Source: Promethearchaeota archaeon (GTDB lineage Archaea > Asgardarchaeota > Lokiarchaeia > Sigyniarchaeales > SOKP01). From it: 54,748 bases of DNA. How positions within the stretch are numbered: the first letter of the stretch is position 1; each line of letters opens with the position of its first letter. The position numbers were made by a program, and so were the translations under genes. The notes beneath the pieces are model-generated. The model saw only the letters and a program-made list of their open reading frames with translations, did no database searches and had not been told where the DNA came from. Where the stretch lies: the NCBI GenBank assembly GCA_016840085.1, contig JAEOTA010000072.1, forward strand, positions 1-54,748, given 5' to 3'. Below, piece by piece: positions 45,953 through 54,175 of the stretch.

Positions 45953-46387
45953 TTATTTTGTATATTTTAATTTCTCGAGGTATTTGACAACATCTGGTGG
46001 TCCACGTTTAATGCCATAAACTCTGAAGGAATCTATAGTTTTTTTGACTAATTCTAAATCAATGTCTTTGCTAAATTTAATTAATCCTACAACGAATATT
46101 TTTAGTTTTTGTTTTTTGCTTAAAATTTTTTCGAGAAAGTCTCGAGAGATTATGGTTATACCAACTGCAATATGATTTTCTTCGTTTTTTTCATCTCTGA
46201 GCCGTTTTGTTTCAGTTTCAATTTCGTAATCATTTTTACTTATTTCATTTTTGACAGCAACTCTGATAAATTCAGCTCTTGAGTTATAGAATCCTTGTTC
46301 CACAAAATAATCTATTTTTCCTACATCCACAAAAGGTAGATTTACAGTAATTTTTTCATATATTTTTTTAATTGGTTTATCATTCAT
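45953..46387 (-). CDS. Ribbon-helix-helix (CopG/NikR-like) transcription regulator
   Basis: 144 residues. The N-terminal 50 residues (KITVNLPFVDVGKIDYFVEQ then GFYNSRAEFIRVAVKNEI) form a strand-helix-helix DNA-binding unit; the NSRAEFIR motif is typical of archaeal CopG-type regulators. The C-terminal ~90 residues (AVGITIISRDFLEKILSKKQ, then LELVKKTIDSFRVYGIKRGP) would form a sensing or oligomerisation domain of unknown type. It lies immediately upstream of the putative operators and the bactofilin/exporter unit, so it probably represses or senses a signal for that unit. Confidence 0.75.
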   Translation of the reverse strand: MNDKPIKKIYEKITVNLPFVDVGKIDYFVEQGFYNSRAEFIRVAVKNEISKNDYEIETETKRLRDEKNEENHIAVGITIISRDFLEKILSKKQKLKIFVVGLIKFSKDIDLELVKKTIDSFRVYGIKRGPPDVVKYLEKLKYTK

Positions 46388-46580
46388 AATTACATCATCT
46401 AATTTTTCTTAACATCCCTATGGAATCTAGTGGGATGTTATTTCATTTAAATGTTTCGATCCAAGAAGTGATCAAAAATAGCGAGGATTAAGGATAGAAG
46501 GTTAATATTAACATTTCATTAAGATTTCATAAAATGATGTAATGTTGTAATTGTGTAAATTTTAACCTTCTCTCTTCAAA

Positions 46581-46814
46581 TTATTCTAACACTCGATTTG
46601 GTGGATACTTTTTCATTTTTTTATAGTCGAGAGAGATAACTAAGACAAAAATACATACAAATGAGAAAAGGAGGAAAATAGCGCCTATAAACGACCAGAG
46701 TTGTAAGCTTGAAATGGTATGTGAAAATCGCAGAATAGAAACTATTAATAATACAATTCCCACAATTGGATATGGAAGAAATTTAGAATAATATTGTTTT
46801 GGAGACTTATTCAT
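46581..46814 (-). CDS. Small two-helix membrane protein
   Basis: 77 residues: a short cytosolic start (MNKSPKQYYSKF), two hydrophobic helices (PIVGIVLLIVSILRF and LWSFIGAIFLLFSFVCIFVL) and a basic tail DYKKMKKYPPNRVLE. No family recognised. It sits 14 bases downstream of the beta-helix gene on the same strand and may be co-transcribed with it. Confidence 0.6.
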   Translation of the reverse strand: MNKSPKQYYSKFLPYPIVGIVLLIVSILRFSHTISSLQLWSFIGAIFLLFSFVCIFVLVISLDYKKMKKYPPNRVLE

Positions 46815-46828
46815 CAGAGATTTATAAT

Positions 46829-47284
46829 CTAATATAGGTGTGTTATGTGTTCAAAGAGATTTCCTCTGCTAAAATAATTATGGATTTTGTTGATTGTGCA
46901 TACTTGAAAATGGGAGTCATAGCACCGAAAGAACTCCAGAAATGGGATTGAAGAACCAAAAACTTGGGTATGATGACTCTTGGTTAGGTCTAATTTCAAA
47001 CTAAAGGGACAATCTTTAATTATGATATCAGAACACTTCAATAAATATAAAACCTCAAACGTACAATGTTCGAATTTAATATTTTTACATCTATTCAAGG
47101 TGAGATACTTGAAGGAGCAATTTTTCAGTATGATATGGAGAGAAGTATCTTTAATAATCGATTGCTGCGAGAAGGAATGAGGAGATGCAATTAGAAAAGG
47201 ATTTTCAAGAGTTCCGTTTCCTTTCCACTTTTCATTAATACTTTTTTTTATTATATCGTTTTTAAAATATTTGAAATATGACAT
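46829..47284 (-). CDS. Short beta-helix (right-handed parallel) protein
   Basis: 151 residues. After WKGNGTLENPFLIAS, a typical entry motif of NosD/PbH1-type beta-helix repeats, come regular rungs: LHIILKNCSFKYLTLNRCKN, IKFEHCTFEVLYLLKCSD, IIIKDCPFSLKLDL. No signal peptide. Only about five rungs, so either a small adaptor or a cut-down remnant of a longer protein. Cysteine-rich rungs are notable. Confidence 0.6.
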   Translation of the reverse strand: MSYFKYFKNDIIKKSINEKWKGNGTLENPFLIASPHSFSQQSIIKDTSLHIILKNCSFKYLTLNRCKNIKFEHCTFEVLYLLKCSDIIIKDCPFSLKLDLTKSHHTQVFGSSIPFLEFFRCYDSHFQVCTINKIHNYFSRGNLFEHITHLY

Positions 47285-47410
47285 TTTATTCAGCTCTTTT
47301 TTATTATTCCCGCAGTATGTGAGAATATTTTATAACTTTATAATTAACTTCGGATTTTTAAATTGTTAATGATTGTATGTAATCATCTAAAAAGATTTGA
47401 AAAAAATAAG

Positions 47411-47824
47411 TTATTTTAATTTTTTCTTTAATTTACAAACTGTTATCAAACCCCCCAAAGGTATAAAAAGTGATATCAGCATGATTGAATAACCTGATAT
47501 AACGCCATTCTTCAATTTGGTAGGTTTATATTCAATCTCAATTTGTTTCTGTGTAATACCATACATATTTTTCACCTCTACGTTTATTGTGTAATTACCT
47601 GCTTTATTATCACTTAAACTCCAATTAATTAATCCTGAAGGTTTTATCCATTCAGTCCAATCTGTTCCGTTTAAGATCTGGAATAAATAATCATCATCGA
47701 CCTCTCCATCATTATTATTATCAGCATCAAAAATAGATATGTTTAACTTGATATTTGTTGAATTAACAACCAAAGTTCCTTGATCAACGTAAATTTCAAA
47801 ATCTGGGGGTAATTGTGAAAGGGG
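47411..47824 (-). pseudogene. C-terminal fragment of an exported surface protein
   Basis: The frame opens after a TAA at the junction and reads SQLPPDFEIYVDQGTLVVNS, then an Ig-like domain (NIKLNISIFDADNNNDGEVD; NYTINVEVKNMYGITQKQIE) and a terminal membrane helix (ISGYSIMLISLFIPLGGLIT) with the basic tail CKLKKKLK. N-glycosylation sequons and the anchor identify a surface protein, but the signal peptide and most of the ectodomain are missing. Its 5' end abuts the CARF fragment at 47838. Confidence 0.6.
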
Positions 47825-47837
47825 GAGTTATAGCAGA

Positions 47838-47993
47838 ATATTAACAGTAATATTATCAAAGCCTTGAAGTTTTTGCTGATAAATAAGATGTATCAATTCT
47901 GCTATTGGTTTAGCCTGTATATGAAAGTCAAATTCTACATTTTGGACTGGAATTTCACGTTCTTTATAATATTTAGTAAGTTTATTGAGTATA
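47838..47993 (-). pseudogene. Fragment of a CARF-domain gene (duplicate of part of 53116-53895)
   Basis: About 155 bases match 53605-53756 with roughly a dozen mismatches. Translated on the minus strand it gives ILNKLTKYYKEREIPVQNVE, FDFHIQAKPIAELIHLIYQQ and KLQGFDNITVNI, then breaks off exactly before the SGG motif. Both ends are abrupt. It is a segmental duplicate, not a gene. Confidence 0.9.
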
Positions 47994-48013
47994 ATTTACT
48001 TCTCCAAATACTT

Positions 48014-48835
48014 TCAAAATATTCTTTTTGTGTCCTCAGATGTCGATTCAATTAATTTATTACCACAATAATGACAATATAATGCCTTTCCAAGATTCTC
48101 TGAACCGCATTCTTCACAAATTATTACATTTTTTTCATGTTTAGGATATGCAATCTTTTTAAAGTCATCATAAAGAGAATTGAGTTCTTTTTTCTTAATT
48201 GATAACTTAAAGTTTTCTATATTTTTTTTTATTAAATTTATTAATTTTTCCCATTTTTTCCATTCCGAAGAGTCCACTTTCAAAACAGAAATGTTTTCCC
48301 CTTTGCCAAAAAGATGGCTACCACTATGAAATACTAATATATCTTCTTTTCCTTTTGCAATTTTAAATCTTATCCTTTTTAAATTCTTCCTGAGTTTTCT
48401 CTTTTGGAGAAAGGTAAAATCTGATTCATCCAATATAAAATTTGAAAAACTTTCTTTTAATTGAAAATTATTGTTACCATCTTTTTGAAAACAAATCTCA
48501 TCAGATGAAATAGATTTTCTTATAATATTTTTCCTTCTTTCAATCTCAACTTCAATATCTTTTTTAATTTCTATTATTTTTAGACCAATATCTTTATAAA
48601 TTCCTTCAAATGAAGTGGGAATCGGTTCTATAGAATTTTTATTCTTTGAAATTGGTTTCACAATGTCTGAGTTTATTGCAACGCTCTTCTTATTTATAGG
48701 AATATTCAAAAATCTCGTATTTAAGGGTATTCTGCTAATATTACTTGACTGAAGGTAATTTCTATTAGGAAAGTTAATTCTTTGCATAGTTACATAACTA
48801 GCCATCCTTCTAGAGTTACCTCTTCTTCTTCTCAT
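48014..48835 (-). CDS. Basic protein with C-terminal zinc ribbon, unknown
   Basis: 273 residues. An arginine-rich start (MRRRRGNSRRMASYV), a long low-complexity lysine/isoleucine-rich middle with coiled-coil tendency (GLKIIEIKKDIEVEIERRKN), and a C-terminal CX2C...CX2C zinc ribbon (ICEECGSENLGKALYCHYCG). The ribbon is the common zinc-ribbon type of archaeal regulators and membrane proteins. No membrane segment. Lies next to the CARF fragment, but nothing links the two functionally. Confidence 0.6.
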   Translation of the reverse strand: MRRRRGNSRRMASYVTMQRINFPNRNYLQSSNISRIPLNTRFLNIPINKKSVAINSDIVKPISKNKNSIEPIPTSFEGIYKDIGLKIIEIKKDIEVEIERRKNIIRKSISSDEICFQKDGNNNFQLKESFSNFILDESDFTFLQKRKLRKNLKRIRFKIAKGKEDILVFHSGSHLFGKGENISVLKVDSSEWKKWEKLINLIKKNIENFKLSIKKKELNSLYDDFKKIAYPKHEKNVIICEECGSENLGKALYCHYCGNKLIESTSEDTKRIF

Positions 48836-48984
48836 TTTCTTATTATCCTTTTTATATCTTTAATTTATGATTAGTAAACTTTTATTACAAAAATCTCACA
48901 ATTATGAATGATTATTCAATAGTTTTTAAAGTTTATTTTTATTAAAATAAAGTGTTTGAGTGTTTACTCAAACACATCATTAAA

Positions 48985-49215
48985 TTAAAGATTTAATCTC
49001 TGGAAATCTTTATACCCCTTGTGAACTGTTGGCTCGGTAATTTCCGTAATGACAGCCATCTGTATTTGAGTCACATTAATACAGTATTTCATACACGTGT
49101 AGTAAATTGCTCCTGCACAGATGCCTTTTGGATTCATGCCTATGAAATGATTATGCGATAGAGCAATATTTATTAATTTTATTATTACTTTCTCCGTTTT
49201 TGCATCTATATCCAA
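48985..49215 (-). pseudogene. C-terminal fragment of transcription factor B (TFB)
   Basis: 76 codons match the second cyclin-fold repeat of archaeal TFB/TFIIB: LINIALSHNHFIGMNPKGIC, AGAIYYTCMKY, TQIQMAVITEITEPTVHKGY. The zinc ribbon, B-finger and first cyclin repeat are missing, and the usual VTIRNRYKEL motif is altered. It cannot act as a general factor. The 5' end overlaps the remnant on the opposite strand at 49200, marking a break. Confidence 0.75.
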
Positions 49216-49496
49216 CTTATCTTAAGGAAGAACCGTATATACCTTACTGGGAAATAGAAAATATAACTGAGTTTACAAAAACTATTCAAATATCTCCACC
49301 ATTTCAAGGTAATTTATTTATTTTGTTTTATGCTGAAGAATATCCTGTTGGTGAAGAAGATGATATTTTATATTATAGTGAGATAATAGTGAAGTATATT
49401 CGCTATGCTTCAAGTTATGGGCCTTTTTTTCTTGGCGTTGTAGTTTTATTGGTTTCATCCTATGCTTATCGTAGATATAAATGGAGGCGCAAATAG
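49200..49496 (+). pseudogene. C-terminal anchor fragment of a surface protein
   Basis: 98 codons: a beta-rich ectodomain end (KEEPYIPYWEIENITEFTKT, IQISPPFQGNLFILFYAEEY), one transmembrane helix (ASSYGPFFLGVVVLLVSSYA) and the basic tail YRRYKWRRK. No signal peptide. The first codons coincide with the opposite-strand TFB fragment, so the true 5' part was lost at the same junction. Confidence 0.55.
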
Positions 49497-49758
49497 TAAA
49501 TGTTCTCGTTTCTATACCTTCAATTATCAAATTTAACATATCTTAACATTTAATAGACTAAAAAGGTTTTGTATAAGTAATTTCATTTAAAGTATCTATT
49601 AATAGTACCTCTGGGATAAAGATATAAAAAGTTAAACTTAATTTTTTTCTCTCTTTTTTCACTTTCAATTATATTTGAATATTTTTTAAATTAATTGAAA
49701 AATATCAAGGCTATAGCTTCAGTCATTAATCGGCTTTTATAGAGTGTTTTAAGAAACA

Positions 49759-49766
49759 TTTAAATA
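49759..49766 (+). promoter_or_regulatory. TATA box of the nucleotidyltransferase gene
   Basis: TTTAAATA centred about 28 bases before the TTG start at 49791. With no Shine-Dalgarno in between, the transcript is probably leaderless. The rest of the 294-base gap (49497-49790) shows only AT-rich sequence and T-runs. Confidence 0.5.
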
Positions 49767-49790
49767 GAGATCTTTTCTTTATTATCTGAT

Positions 49791-50699
49791 TTGATTGTAA
49801 ATAAGATTCATAACAAATTGGAAAGATTGATTGATTCTTTAACTATTTCAGAGAATCAAAAACTCTTTCTTAGAGAAAAAGCATATACTTTGTATAATGG
49901 ACTAAAGAAAATTTCTCAAAATCTAATTCCTTATTGGTCTTCTCTTTACTTATCAAAAGACACCTATCAATACACCTTAAAAGGATTTTGGTTTGAAGCT
50001 TCTTTCGATATGGGACTTTTCATCAAAAATCGATTTGATGTTGATATTCATTTTATATTTGGAAAAAATAATACTGACTCCCTTGAACAAAATAATTTAA
50101 TAGGAAGCATACTTTTCGAATTACTTTATTCTCATCTTAAAGTTTTTCAATTCAATTATAGAAAATATATGAAACTATTAAAGGACCCGCCTTATATACG
50201 TGCTATTCCTATTCGAATAGATTATAACAGTATCTCAATTCTTTTTAACTGTATTCCCGCAATTGAATTACCTAACGGATACCTTATTATTCCTAATGGA
50301 CTTGGAGAAATAAAAAAAATCAAACCAAAATCAGAAATACAAACACATTCTAAAATAAATAGAAAGCAAAATGGAAGAATTACAAAACTTGTTCTTCTTA
50401 TGAAATACTGGAATTTCAATTGGGGCAAACCTATAAAAGGACAATTAATCGAACACCTCGTAGAGTTTATATTTGATAAAATTGAAATTCGTAGCTGGGA
50501 TCGAGCTGTAAAAACTTTCTTCAGTCGAGTAATCTACTTCTTAGATAAGAAAAAACTTTTACATCATGGTATATATACCCAACTTTCTATATTAGAGGAG
50601 TATTCGGGTGATGAATTAAACGAATTTCTTGAAGTCCTTAGAGAAGCAGAAATATATGCCCAGAAAGGTAAATGGCAAAAAATATTTAATGATTTATAG
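49791..50699 (+). CDS. CD-NTase/OAS-like nucleotidyltransferase candidate
   Basis: 302 residues. The core resembles the Pol-beta/CD-NTase fold: helix and loop GFWFEASFDMGLFIKNRFDV (a degenerate GS motif) leading to DVDIHF with metal aspartates D83 and D85, then ISILFNCIPAIELPNGYLII where the third carboxylate would lie (here N153), and RITKLVLLMKYWN plus IEHLVEFIF, like the helical half of CD-NTases. If active it would make 2'-5' or 3'-5' linked (cyclic) oligonucleotides. The altered GS motif and N153 leave activity in doubt; a tRNA- or minimal-nucleotidyltransferase relative is the alternative. Leaderless TTG start. Confidence 0.5.
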   Translation: MIVNKIHNKLERLIDSLTISENQKLFLREKAYTLYNGLKKISQNLIPYWSSLYLSKDTYQYTLKGFWFEASFDMGLFIKNRFDVDIHFIFGKNNTDSLEQNNLIGSILFELLYSHLKVFQFNYRKYMKLLKDPPYIRAIPIRIDYNSISILFNCIPAIELPNGYLIIPNGLGEIKKIKPKSEIQTHSKINRKQNGRITKLVLLMKYWNFNWGKPIKGQLIEHLVEFIFDKIEIRSWDRAVKTFFSRVIYFLDKKKLLHHGIYTQLSILEEYSGDELNEFLEVLREAEIYAQKGKWQKIFNDL

Positions 50700-50739
50700 T
50701 TCTTTAATTTCCTTTAAGTCCAAATTTGTACCTCTTCAA

Positions 50740-51084
50740 CTATTCTTTTGAATTATATTTCTTATAAGCCTTTATTTTTCTATGAATGTTGTCAATTATC
50801 GTGGTTGGGAATTCATCTAATGATTTATCTTTAAATTGCTCATAACAATAACAACAAAACTTCAATTCAAAAATTTCAATATTTTTATGAAAACGATGAT
50901 TCCTCCTAGTTGTACGGTCAAGTTTTCTTTCGCAATTAATACAATAATTAAAAAATTTAGAAACCTTCTCTCTCTCAATTTTTTTCTTTATCTTCTCAAC
51001 TAGATTTGCATTATTTAATAAGTAATTTTTGATTACTTTACTCAGACGTTCTGAATCTGGTAAAAATCTAGTAAAATTTCTCAT
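50740..51084 (-). CDS. Small zinc-binding protein, unknown
   Basis: 114 residues, basic. Two CX2C pairs: YCINCERKLDRTTRRNHRF and FCCYCYEQFKDKSL, forming a four-cysteine zinc site with histidines between. The N-terminal ~45 residues are helical (RLSKVIKNYLLNNANLVEKI). Possibly nucleic-acid binding. Convergent with the nucleotidyltransferase gene (41-base gap). Family not recognised. Confidence 0.55.
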   Translation of the reverse strand: MRNFTRFLPDSERLSKVIKNYLLNNANLVEKIKKKIEREKVSKFFNYCINCERKLDRTTRRNHRFHKNIEIFELKFCCYCYEQFKDKSLDEFPTTIIDNIHRKIKAYKKYNSKE

Positions 51085-51445
51085 AAGTTTAATTTTCTTA
51101 AAAAATTAATCTCATTCTGTCAAAAGAATTGATGCAATTTTGCTTTATAAATATTCTGTTTAACTAAATACGATTTGAGTTTTAATGAAACCATATTATT
51201 ATGAATTACCTATGGTAAAGAAATTCTCGCTCTCCTACAGGCTCTCCCGACGCAAAATTAATTCAATATCTCTCACTTAGGAAAAATTCTAATTCTTTTA
51301 ATAATTTCCAATCATCATCTAATAAAGAAATCGGTTTAATGAATAACTATAATGGAGAATTCATTAAAAGAGAAATTTAATAAATATTATCATTCCTATT
51401 TTTAATTAAAGACTTTAATAACAATCTATAACAAATCGAGATTAT
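51085..51445. other. Intergenic stretch without supported genes
   Basis: 361 bases. A 31-codon frame from 51185 (MKPYYYELPMVKKFSLSYRL...) has no ribosome-binding site or similarity and is not accepted. TTTAATAAATATTATC (51377-51392) could be a promoter for the membrane gene at 51446. Confidence 0.4.
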
Positions 51446-52144
51446 ATGCATAATCAATCTAATGAATTAGAGAGAACAAAAAACCGAACACTATTATTGT
51501 TAAAGTTTTTAATTTTAGGATTTTTATCATGCTTTATCGGAATAATCATACTAACAGCTTATTATCGAGATTTAATTAAAGAATGTTATTCTGGTCCTTT
51601 AGGTCCAGACTTTTTTCCTGGTTCTTTAGTTCCAATTTATCAAGAATTAGCCTTAATTGAAATTTTCTGGTTGTTAATTTTATTAATTTCATTCATTTTT
51701 ATGAATGCTATTATATGGTATTACATATCTTATGATTTAATTAAAAAAACAGCAATAACCCAAAAGTTCAGTGAAAAAATCGGTGATAATGAAAAGATAT
51801 GCTATAAGTGTCATACTCATATACCAACTAAAATGCTTACAAAAAATAGTTCAGAGTTAACACCCATTAGAATATTTAACGTAAAGGGATATTTTTGTGA
51901 ACAATGCTATAGGCATTATGTTATGATCTCTCTCGGAACAATCATATTAGTTCCAATAATTTACTATCTGTATATGCCTTTTACAGTTTTTATTCTATAT
52001 TTATTCAATTTGCCATCTATGCCTCCTGAACACTATTTAATCGAATCAAGCTTTCCAGTTTTAATTTTATCATTTTTCGTAATTTTTATTTATGCTATAT
52101 ATGGTAGTAAGAAGATTTCTAAAATATATAATGGTAAAGACTAA
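51446..52144 (+). CDS. Membrane protein with a central cytosolic zinc ribbon
   Basis: 232 residues with about four membrane helices: LLLLKFLILGFLSCFIGIII, LIEIFWLLILLISFIFMNAI, then MISLGTIILVPIIYYLYMPF and SFPVLILSFFVIFIYAIYG. Between helices 2 and 3 lies a CX2C...CX2C site (KICYKCHTHIPTKM and YFCEQCYRHY). The arrangement suggests a membrane-tethered metal or protein-binding module. The following gene starts within about 55 bases, so an operon is likely. Confidence 0.65.
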   Translation: MHNQSNELERTKNRTLLLLKFLILGFLSCFIGIIILTAYYRDLIKECYSGPLGPDFFPGSLVPIYQELALIEIFWLLILLISFIFMNAIIWYYISYDLIKKTAITQKFSEKIGDNEKICYKCHTHIPTKMLTKNSSELTPIRIFNVKGYFCEQCYRHYVMISLGTIILVPIIYYLYMPFTVFILYLFNLPSMPPEHYLIESSFPVLILSFFVIFIYAIYGSKKISKIYNGKD

Positions 52145-52199
52145 AAATTAATTGTTTAATAAGAGAACAGTCAGTAAATTAAGAGAAGTAGATAAAATA

Positions 52200-52856
52200 A
52201 TGAAAATCAGGGTATTATTAATCAGTCTTCTTGTAGTGGGCCTTATTTTTTTTCCTGTATTTTTAAATTTAACTGTAATTAAATCAAGAATCTATTACTT
52301 AATTGATTACGATGTACAAGGTTCAAATAGAGAGGAAATCATAACTAAAGTCGAAACATTAAATTATACAGGGTATTTGAATAATTATATGGAACGAGAT
52401 GATGAATTTGAAAATTTTATTGATGTGGATTTTATACGATATCTGAAGAGTCGAATTGAGAATGACACGAAATTCCACTGGGAAATGTCTTATGAACATT
52501 ATTTGAGATATTTTTTTATTGCAGTTGATAATTCTAAATTATATTTATCTTACAGCAACAATACGATATTTAATGTAAAAGATCAGAACAATCAATCACT
52601 GTTTTCAGTAGAAAATTATTTGAGGGCTGAAATTGCATGGTATTTGAATTTCACGCAATTATCATACGTTTACAGTGATACTACTACAATTTTATTGAGT
52701 AATGTTATTTTTATTGAAATGTATTTAGATTATGGTTATCACTGTGGGAATGTATGTGGATTATGGTACTCTATCGATCAATATCTCGTGTTAAGCCCAA
52801 ACTTAGATGCCCTTATGATTTTTATCCCACAATACAAAGGTGTAGTAGTTTCTTAA
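52200..52856 (+). CDS. Secreted or membrane-anchored protein, unknown
   Basis: About 218 residues from the ATG at 52200, chosen because it begins a clear signal/anchor sequence (MKIRVLLISLLVVGLIFFPV); an upstream TTG at 52152 adds 16 charged residues. The outer part carries several N-glycosylation sequons and a cysteine pair in YGYHCGNVCGLWYSID. Co-directional with the zinc-ribbon membrane protein. Family not recognised. Confidence 0.6.
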   Translation: MKIRVLLISLLVVGLIFFPVFLNLTVIKSRIYYLIDYDVQGSNREEIITKVETLNYTGYLNNYMERDDEFENFIDVDFIRYLKSRIENDTKFHWEMSYEHYLRYFFIAVDNSKLYLSYSNNTIFNVKDQNNQSLFSVENYLRAEIAWYLNFTQLSYVYSDTTTILLSNVIFIEMYLDYGYHCGNVCGLWYSIDQYLVLSPNLDALMIFIPQYKGVVVS

Positions 52857-52969
52857 GATTATTATATAGATTTTTTATAGAGGATTATTAAATAATTTAA
52901 ATATAATCTTCACGATCCTAATATTAAGAATAACTATATTAAACATTAAAACCTCTTCAGCAGAACAGT

Positions 52970-53080
52970 ATGGCGCTCATTAATTACCACGGATATTTAC
53001 AATACCACCATAGAAGATCTCTTATGGTAGCGATCCAGAAAGACGGTAGAAATAGAGAAAGGAACGTTTACCCCACTTAA
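52970..53080 (+). CDS. Possible 36-residue ORF with unusual composition
   Basis: ATG to TAA, product rich in H, R, Y (INYHGYLQYHHRRSLMVAIQ then KDGRNRERNVYPT). GC content is higher than the surroundings, suggesting a relic of foreign DNA or of a longer gene. No ribosome-binding site. Low support. Confidence 0.2.
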   Translation: MALINYHGYLQYHHRRSLMVAIQKDGRNRERNVYPT

Positions 53081-53115
53081 GGATACTAAAATCTATTGTC
53101 AAAATAATTCTAATT

Positions 53116-53895
53116 TTATTTAGATTTTAAAAACAATTTATGTAGAAAATATGCGATTCCTATGTAGCTAATCTCTACAGTCTTTTCTTTTTTATCCTTT
53201 GGATTTGGATACAAGTTAAGGGCAGAGATTTTACTTAATTTCTGGATAAACCCATAAATTGAACCTCTTGAGAGTGAATCGCCTCTTTTTTCTTCTAACG
53301 CTTCACGTAACGCTTCTAGTGAGTCATATTTTCTCCGGTTAAACAGAAGCGAGTTATTATTAAAGGATAAATCTGGATTAAAAAAATCATTATAATTATC
53401 ATAGGGATTGAAAAATAAATCCAAGAATTCAAATTGTTTATCTGTGATGAGTTGAAAGGGAATAGTGGTTAAAGTCATATTAGAATATATGCCGACTTCT
53501 TTAGAGCCCTCATAAATATAATCGCCATGAACAATTTTAGTATTCGTTATTGAGCATGCGATATATAACCAAATAACCATGTAACGAAGCCCTCCAGAGA
53601 TATTAACGGTAATATTATCAAAACCTTGAAGTTTTTGCTGATAAATAAGATGGGTTAATTCTGCAATTGGTTTAGTCTGTATATGAAAGTCAAATTCTAC
53701 ATTTTGGACCGGAATTTTACGTTCTTCATAGTATTTAGTAAGATTATTGAGTATCTTTTTTGCTTCAGGAGTTCCTGAAAGCGGTTCTTTTTCTGTGATA
53801 AAGATTATTTTATGAACAACTTCTTTATCAATAGAAAAAATTAATTTTTCAAAAAAATGACCGACTAAAACAATCTGATTTTGGCTTTCATTCAT
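53116..53895 (-). CDS. Orphan CARF-domain protein with winged helix (Csa3-like)
   Basis: 259 residues. The N-terminal ~150 residues form a CARF-type Rossmann domain: HKIIFITEKEP, DFHIQTKPIAELTHLIYQQK and the ligand-loop signature ITVNISGGLRYMVIWLYIA. After a linker, residues 160-255 form a winged helix (QLITDKQFEFLDLFFN; SRGSIYGFIQKLSKISAL). This is the Csa3-type layout: a regulator that senses a cyclic oligonucleotide and binds DNA. No cas gene or CRISPR array is present. Divergent from the micro-ORF/winged-helix operon, across a spacer with a 20-bp tandem repeat. Confidence 0.8.
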   Translation of the reverse strand: MNESQNQIVLVGHFFEKLIFSIDKEVVHKIIFITEKEPLSGTPEAKKILNNLTKYYEERKIPVQNVEFDFHIQTKPIAELTHLIYQQKLQGFDNITVNISGGLRYMVIWLYIACSITNTKIVHGDYIYEGSKEVGIYSNMTLTTIPFQLITDKQFEFLDLFFNPYDNYNDFFNPDLSFNNNSLLFNRRKYDSLEALREALEEKRGDSLSRGSIYGFIQKLSKISALNLYPNPKDKKEKTVEISYIGIAYFLHKLFLKSK

Positions 53896-53970
53896 GATTT
53901 ATCCTTTTTCTTTGTTATTATTCATTAAGTACTATTCTCTCATTAAAATTATTATTTTCTAATTAATAAT

Positions 53971-54010
53971 ACTTTTTTATGATTATGCATACTATTTTAT
54001 GATTATGTAT
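53971..54010. repeat. 20-bp tandem direct repeat between divergent genes
   Basis: Two adjacent 20-base units, ACTTTTTTATGATTATGCAT and ACTATTTTATGATTATGTAT, differ at only two positions. A partial third unit (ATTTTATGATATA) lies about 30 bases further on. The site lies just upstream of a TATA box for the rightward operon and about 75 bases upstream of the CARF gene, as expected for an operator. Confidence 0.55.
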
Positions 54011-54019
54011 ATGAAAAAG

Positions 54020-54027
54020 TATTTAAA
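54020..54027 (+). promoter_or_regulatory. TATA box of the micro-ORF/winged-helix operon
   Basis: GTATTTAAAGG sits right after the tandem repeat and about 58 bases before the ATG at 54085, leaving room for a short 5' leader. The repeat overlaps the usual activator/repressor zone. Confidence 0.45.
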
Positions 54028-54084
54028 GGAAAAAATCATTTTATGATATAAATCCCTATAAAAAACTCTATAAAGATTTAAAAA

Positions 54085-54174
54085 ATGAAAAATGCTATGG
54101 AACCAGAAAAAGCAGATCTTATAAGAACAATACTCCATTTTGCATTTTTAATTATTATAGGAATATCTGATTAA
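54085..54174 (+). CDS. 29-residue membrane micro-protein
   Basis: Starts MKNAMEPEKADLIRTILHFA and ends with a hydrophobic run FLIIIGISD. One short transmembrane helix. Its stop is one base from the ATG of the winged-helix gene, so translation is coupled. Function unknown; could be a toxin-like or sensor peptide. Confidence 0.45.
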   Translation: MKNAMEPEKADLIRTILHFAFLIIIGISD

Positions 54175-54175
54175 T

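Noticed and set aside
51185..51280. 31-codon frame as a small gene
   Set aside because: No ribosome-binding site, no promoter at the right distance and no similarity to neighbours.
53116..53895. Type III CRISPR-Cas locus around the CARF gene
   Set aside because: No cas10, cas6, Csm/Cmr proteins or repeat array occur in the window.
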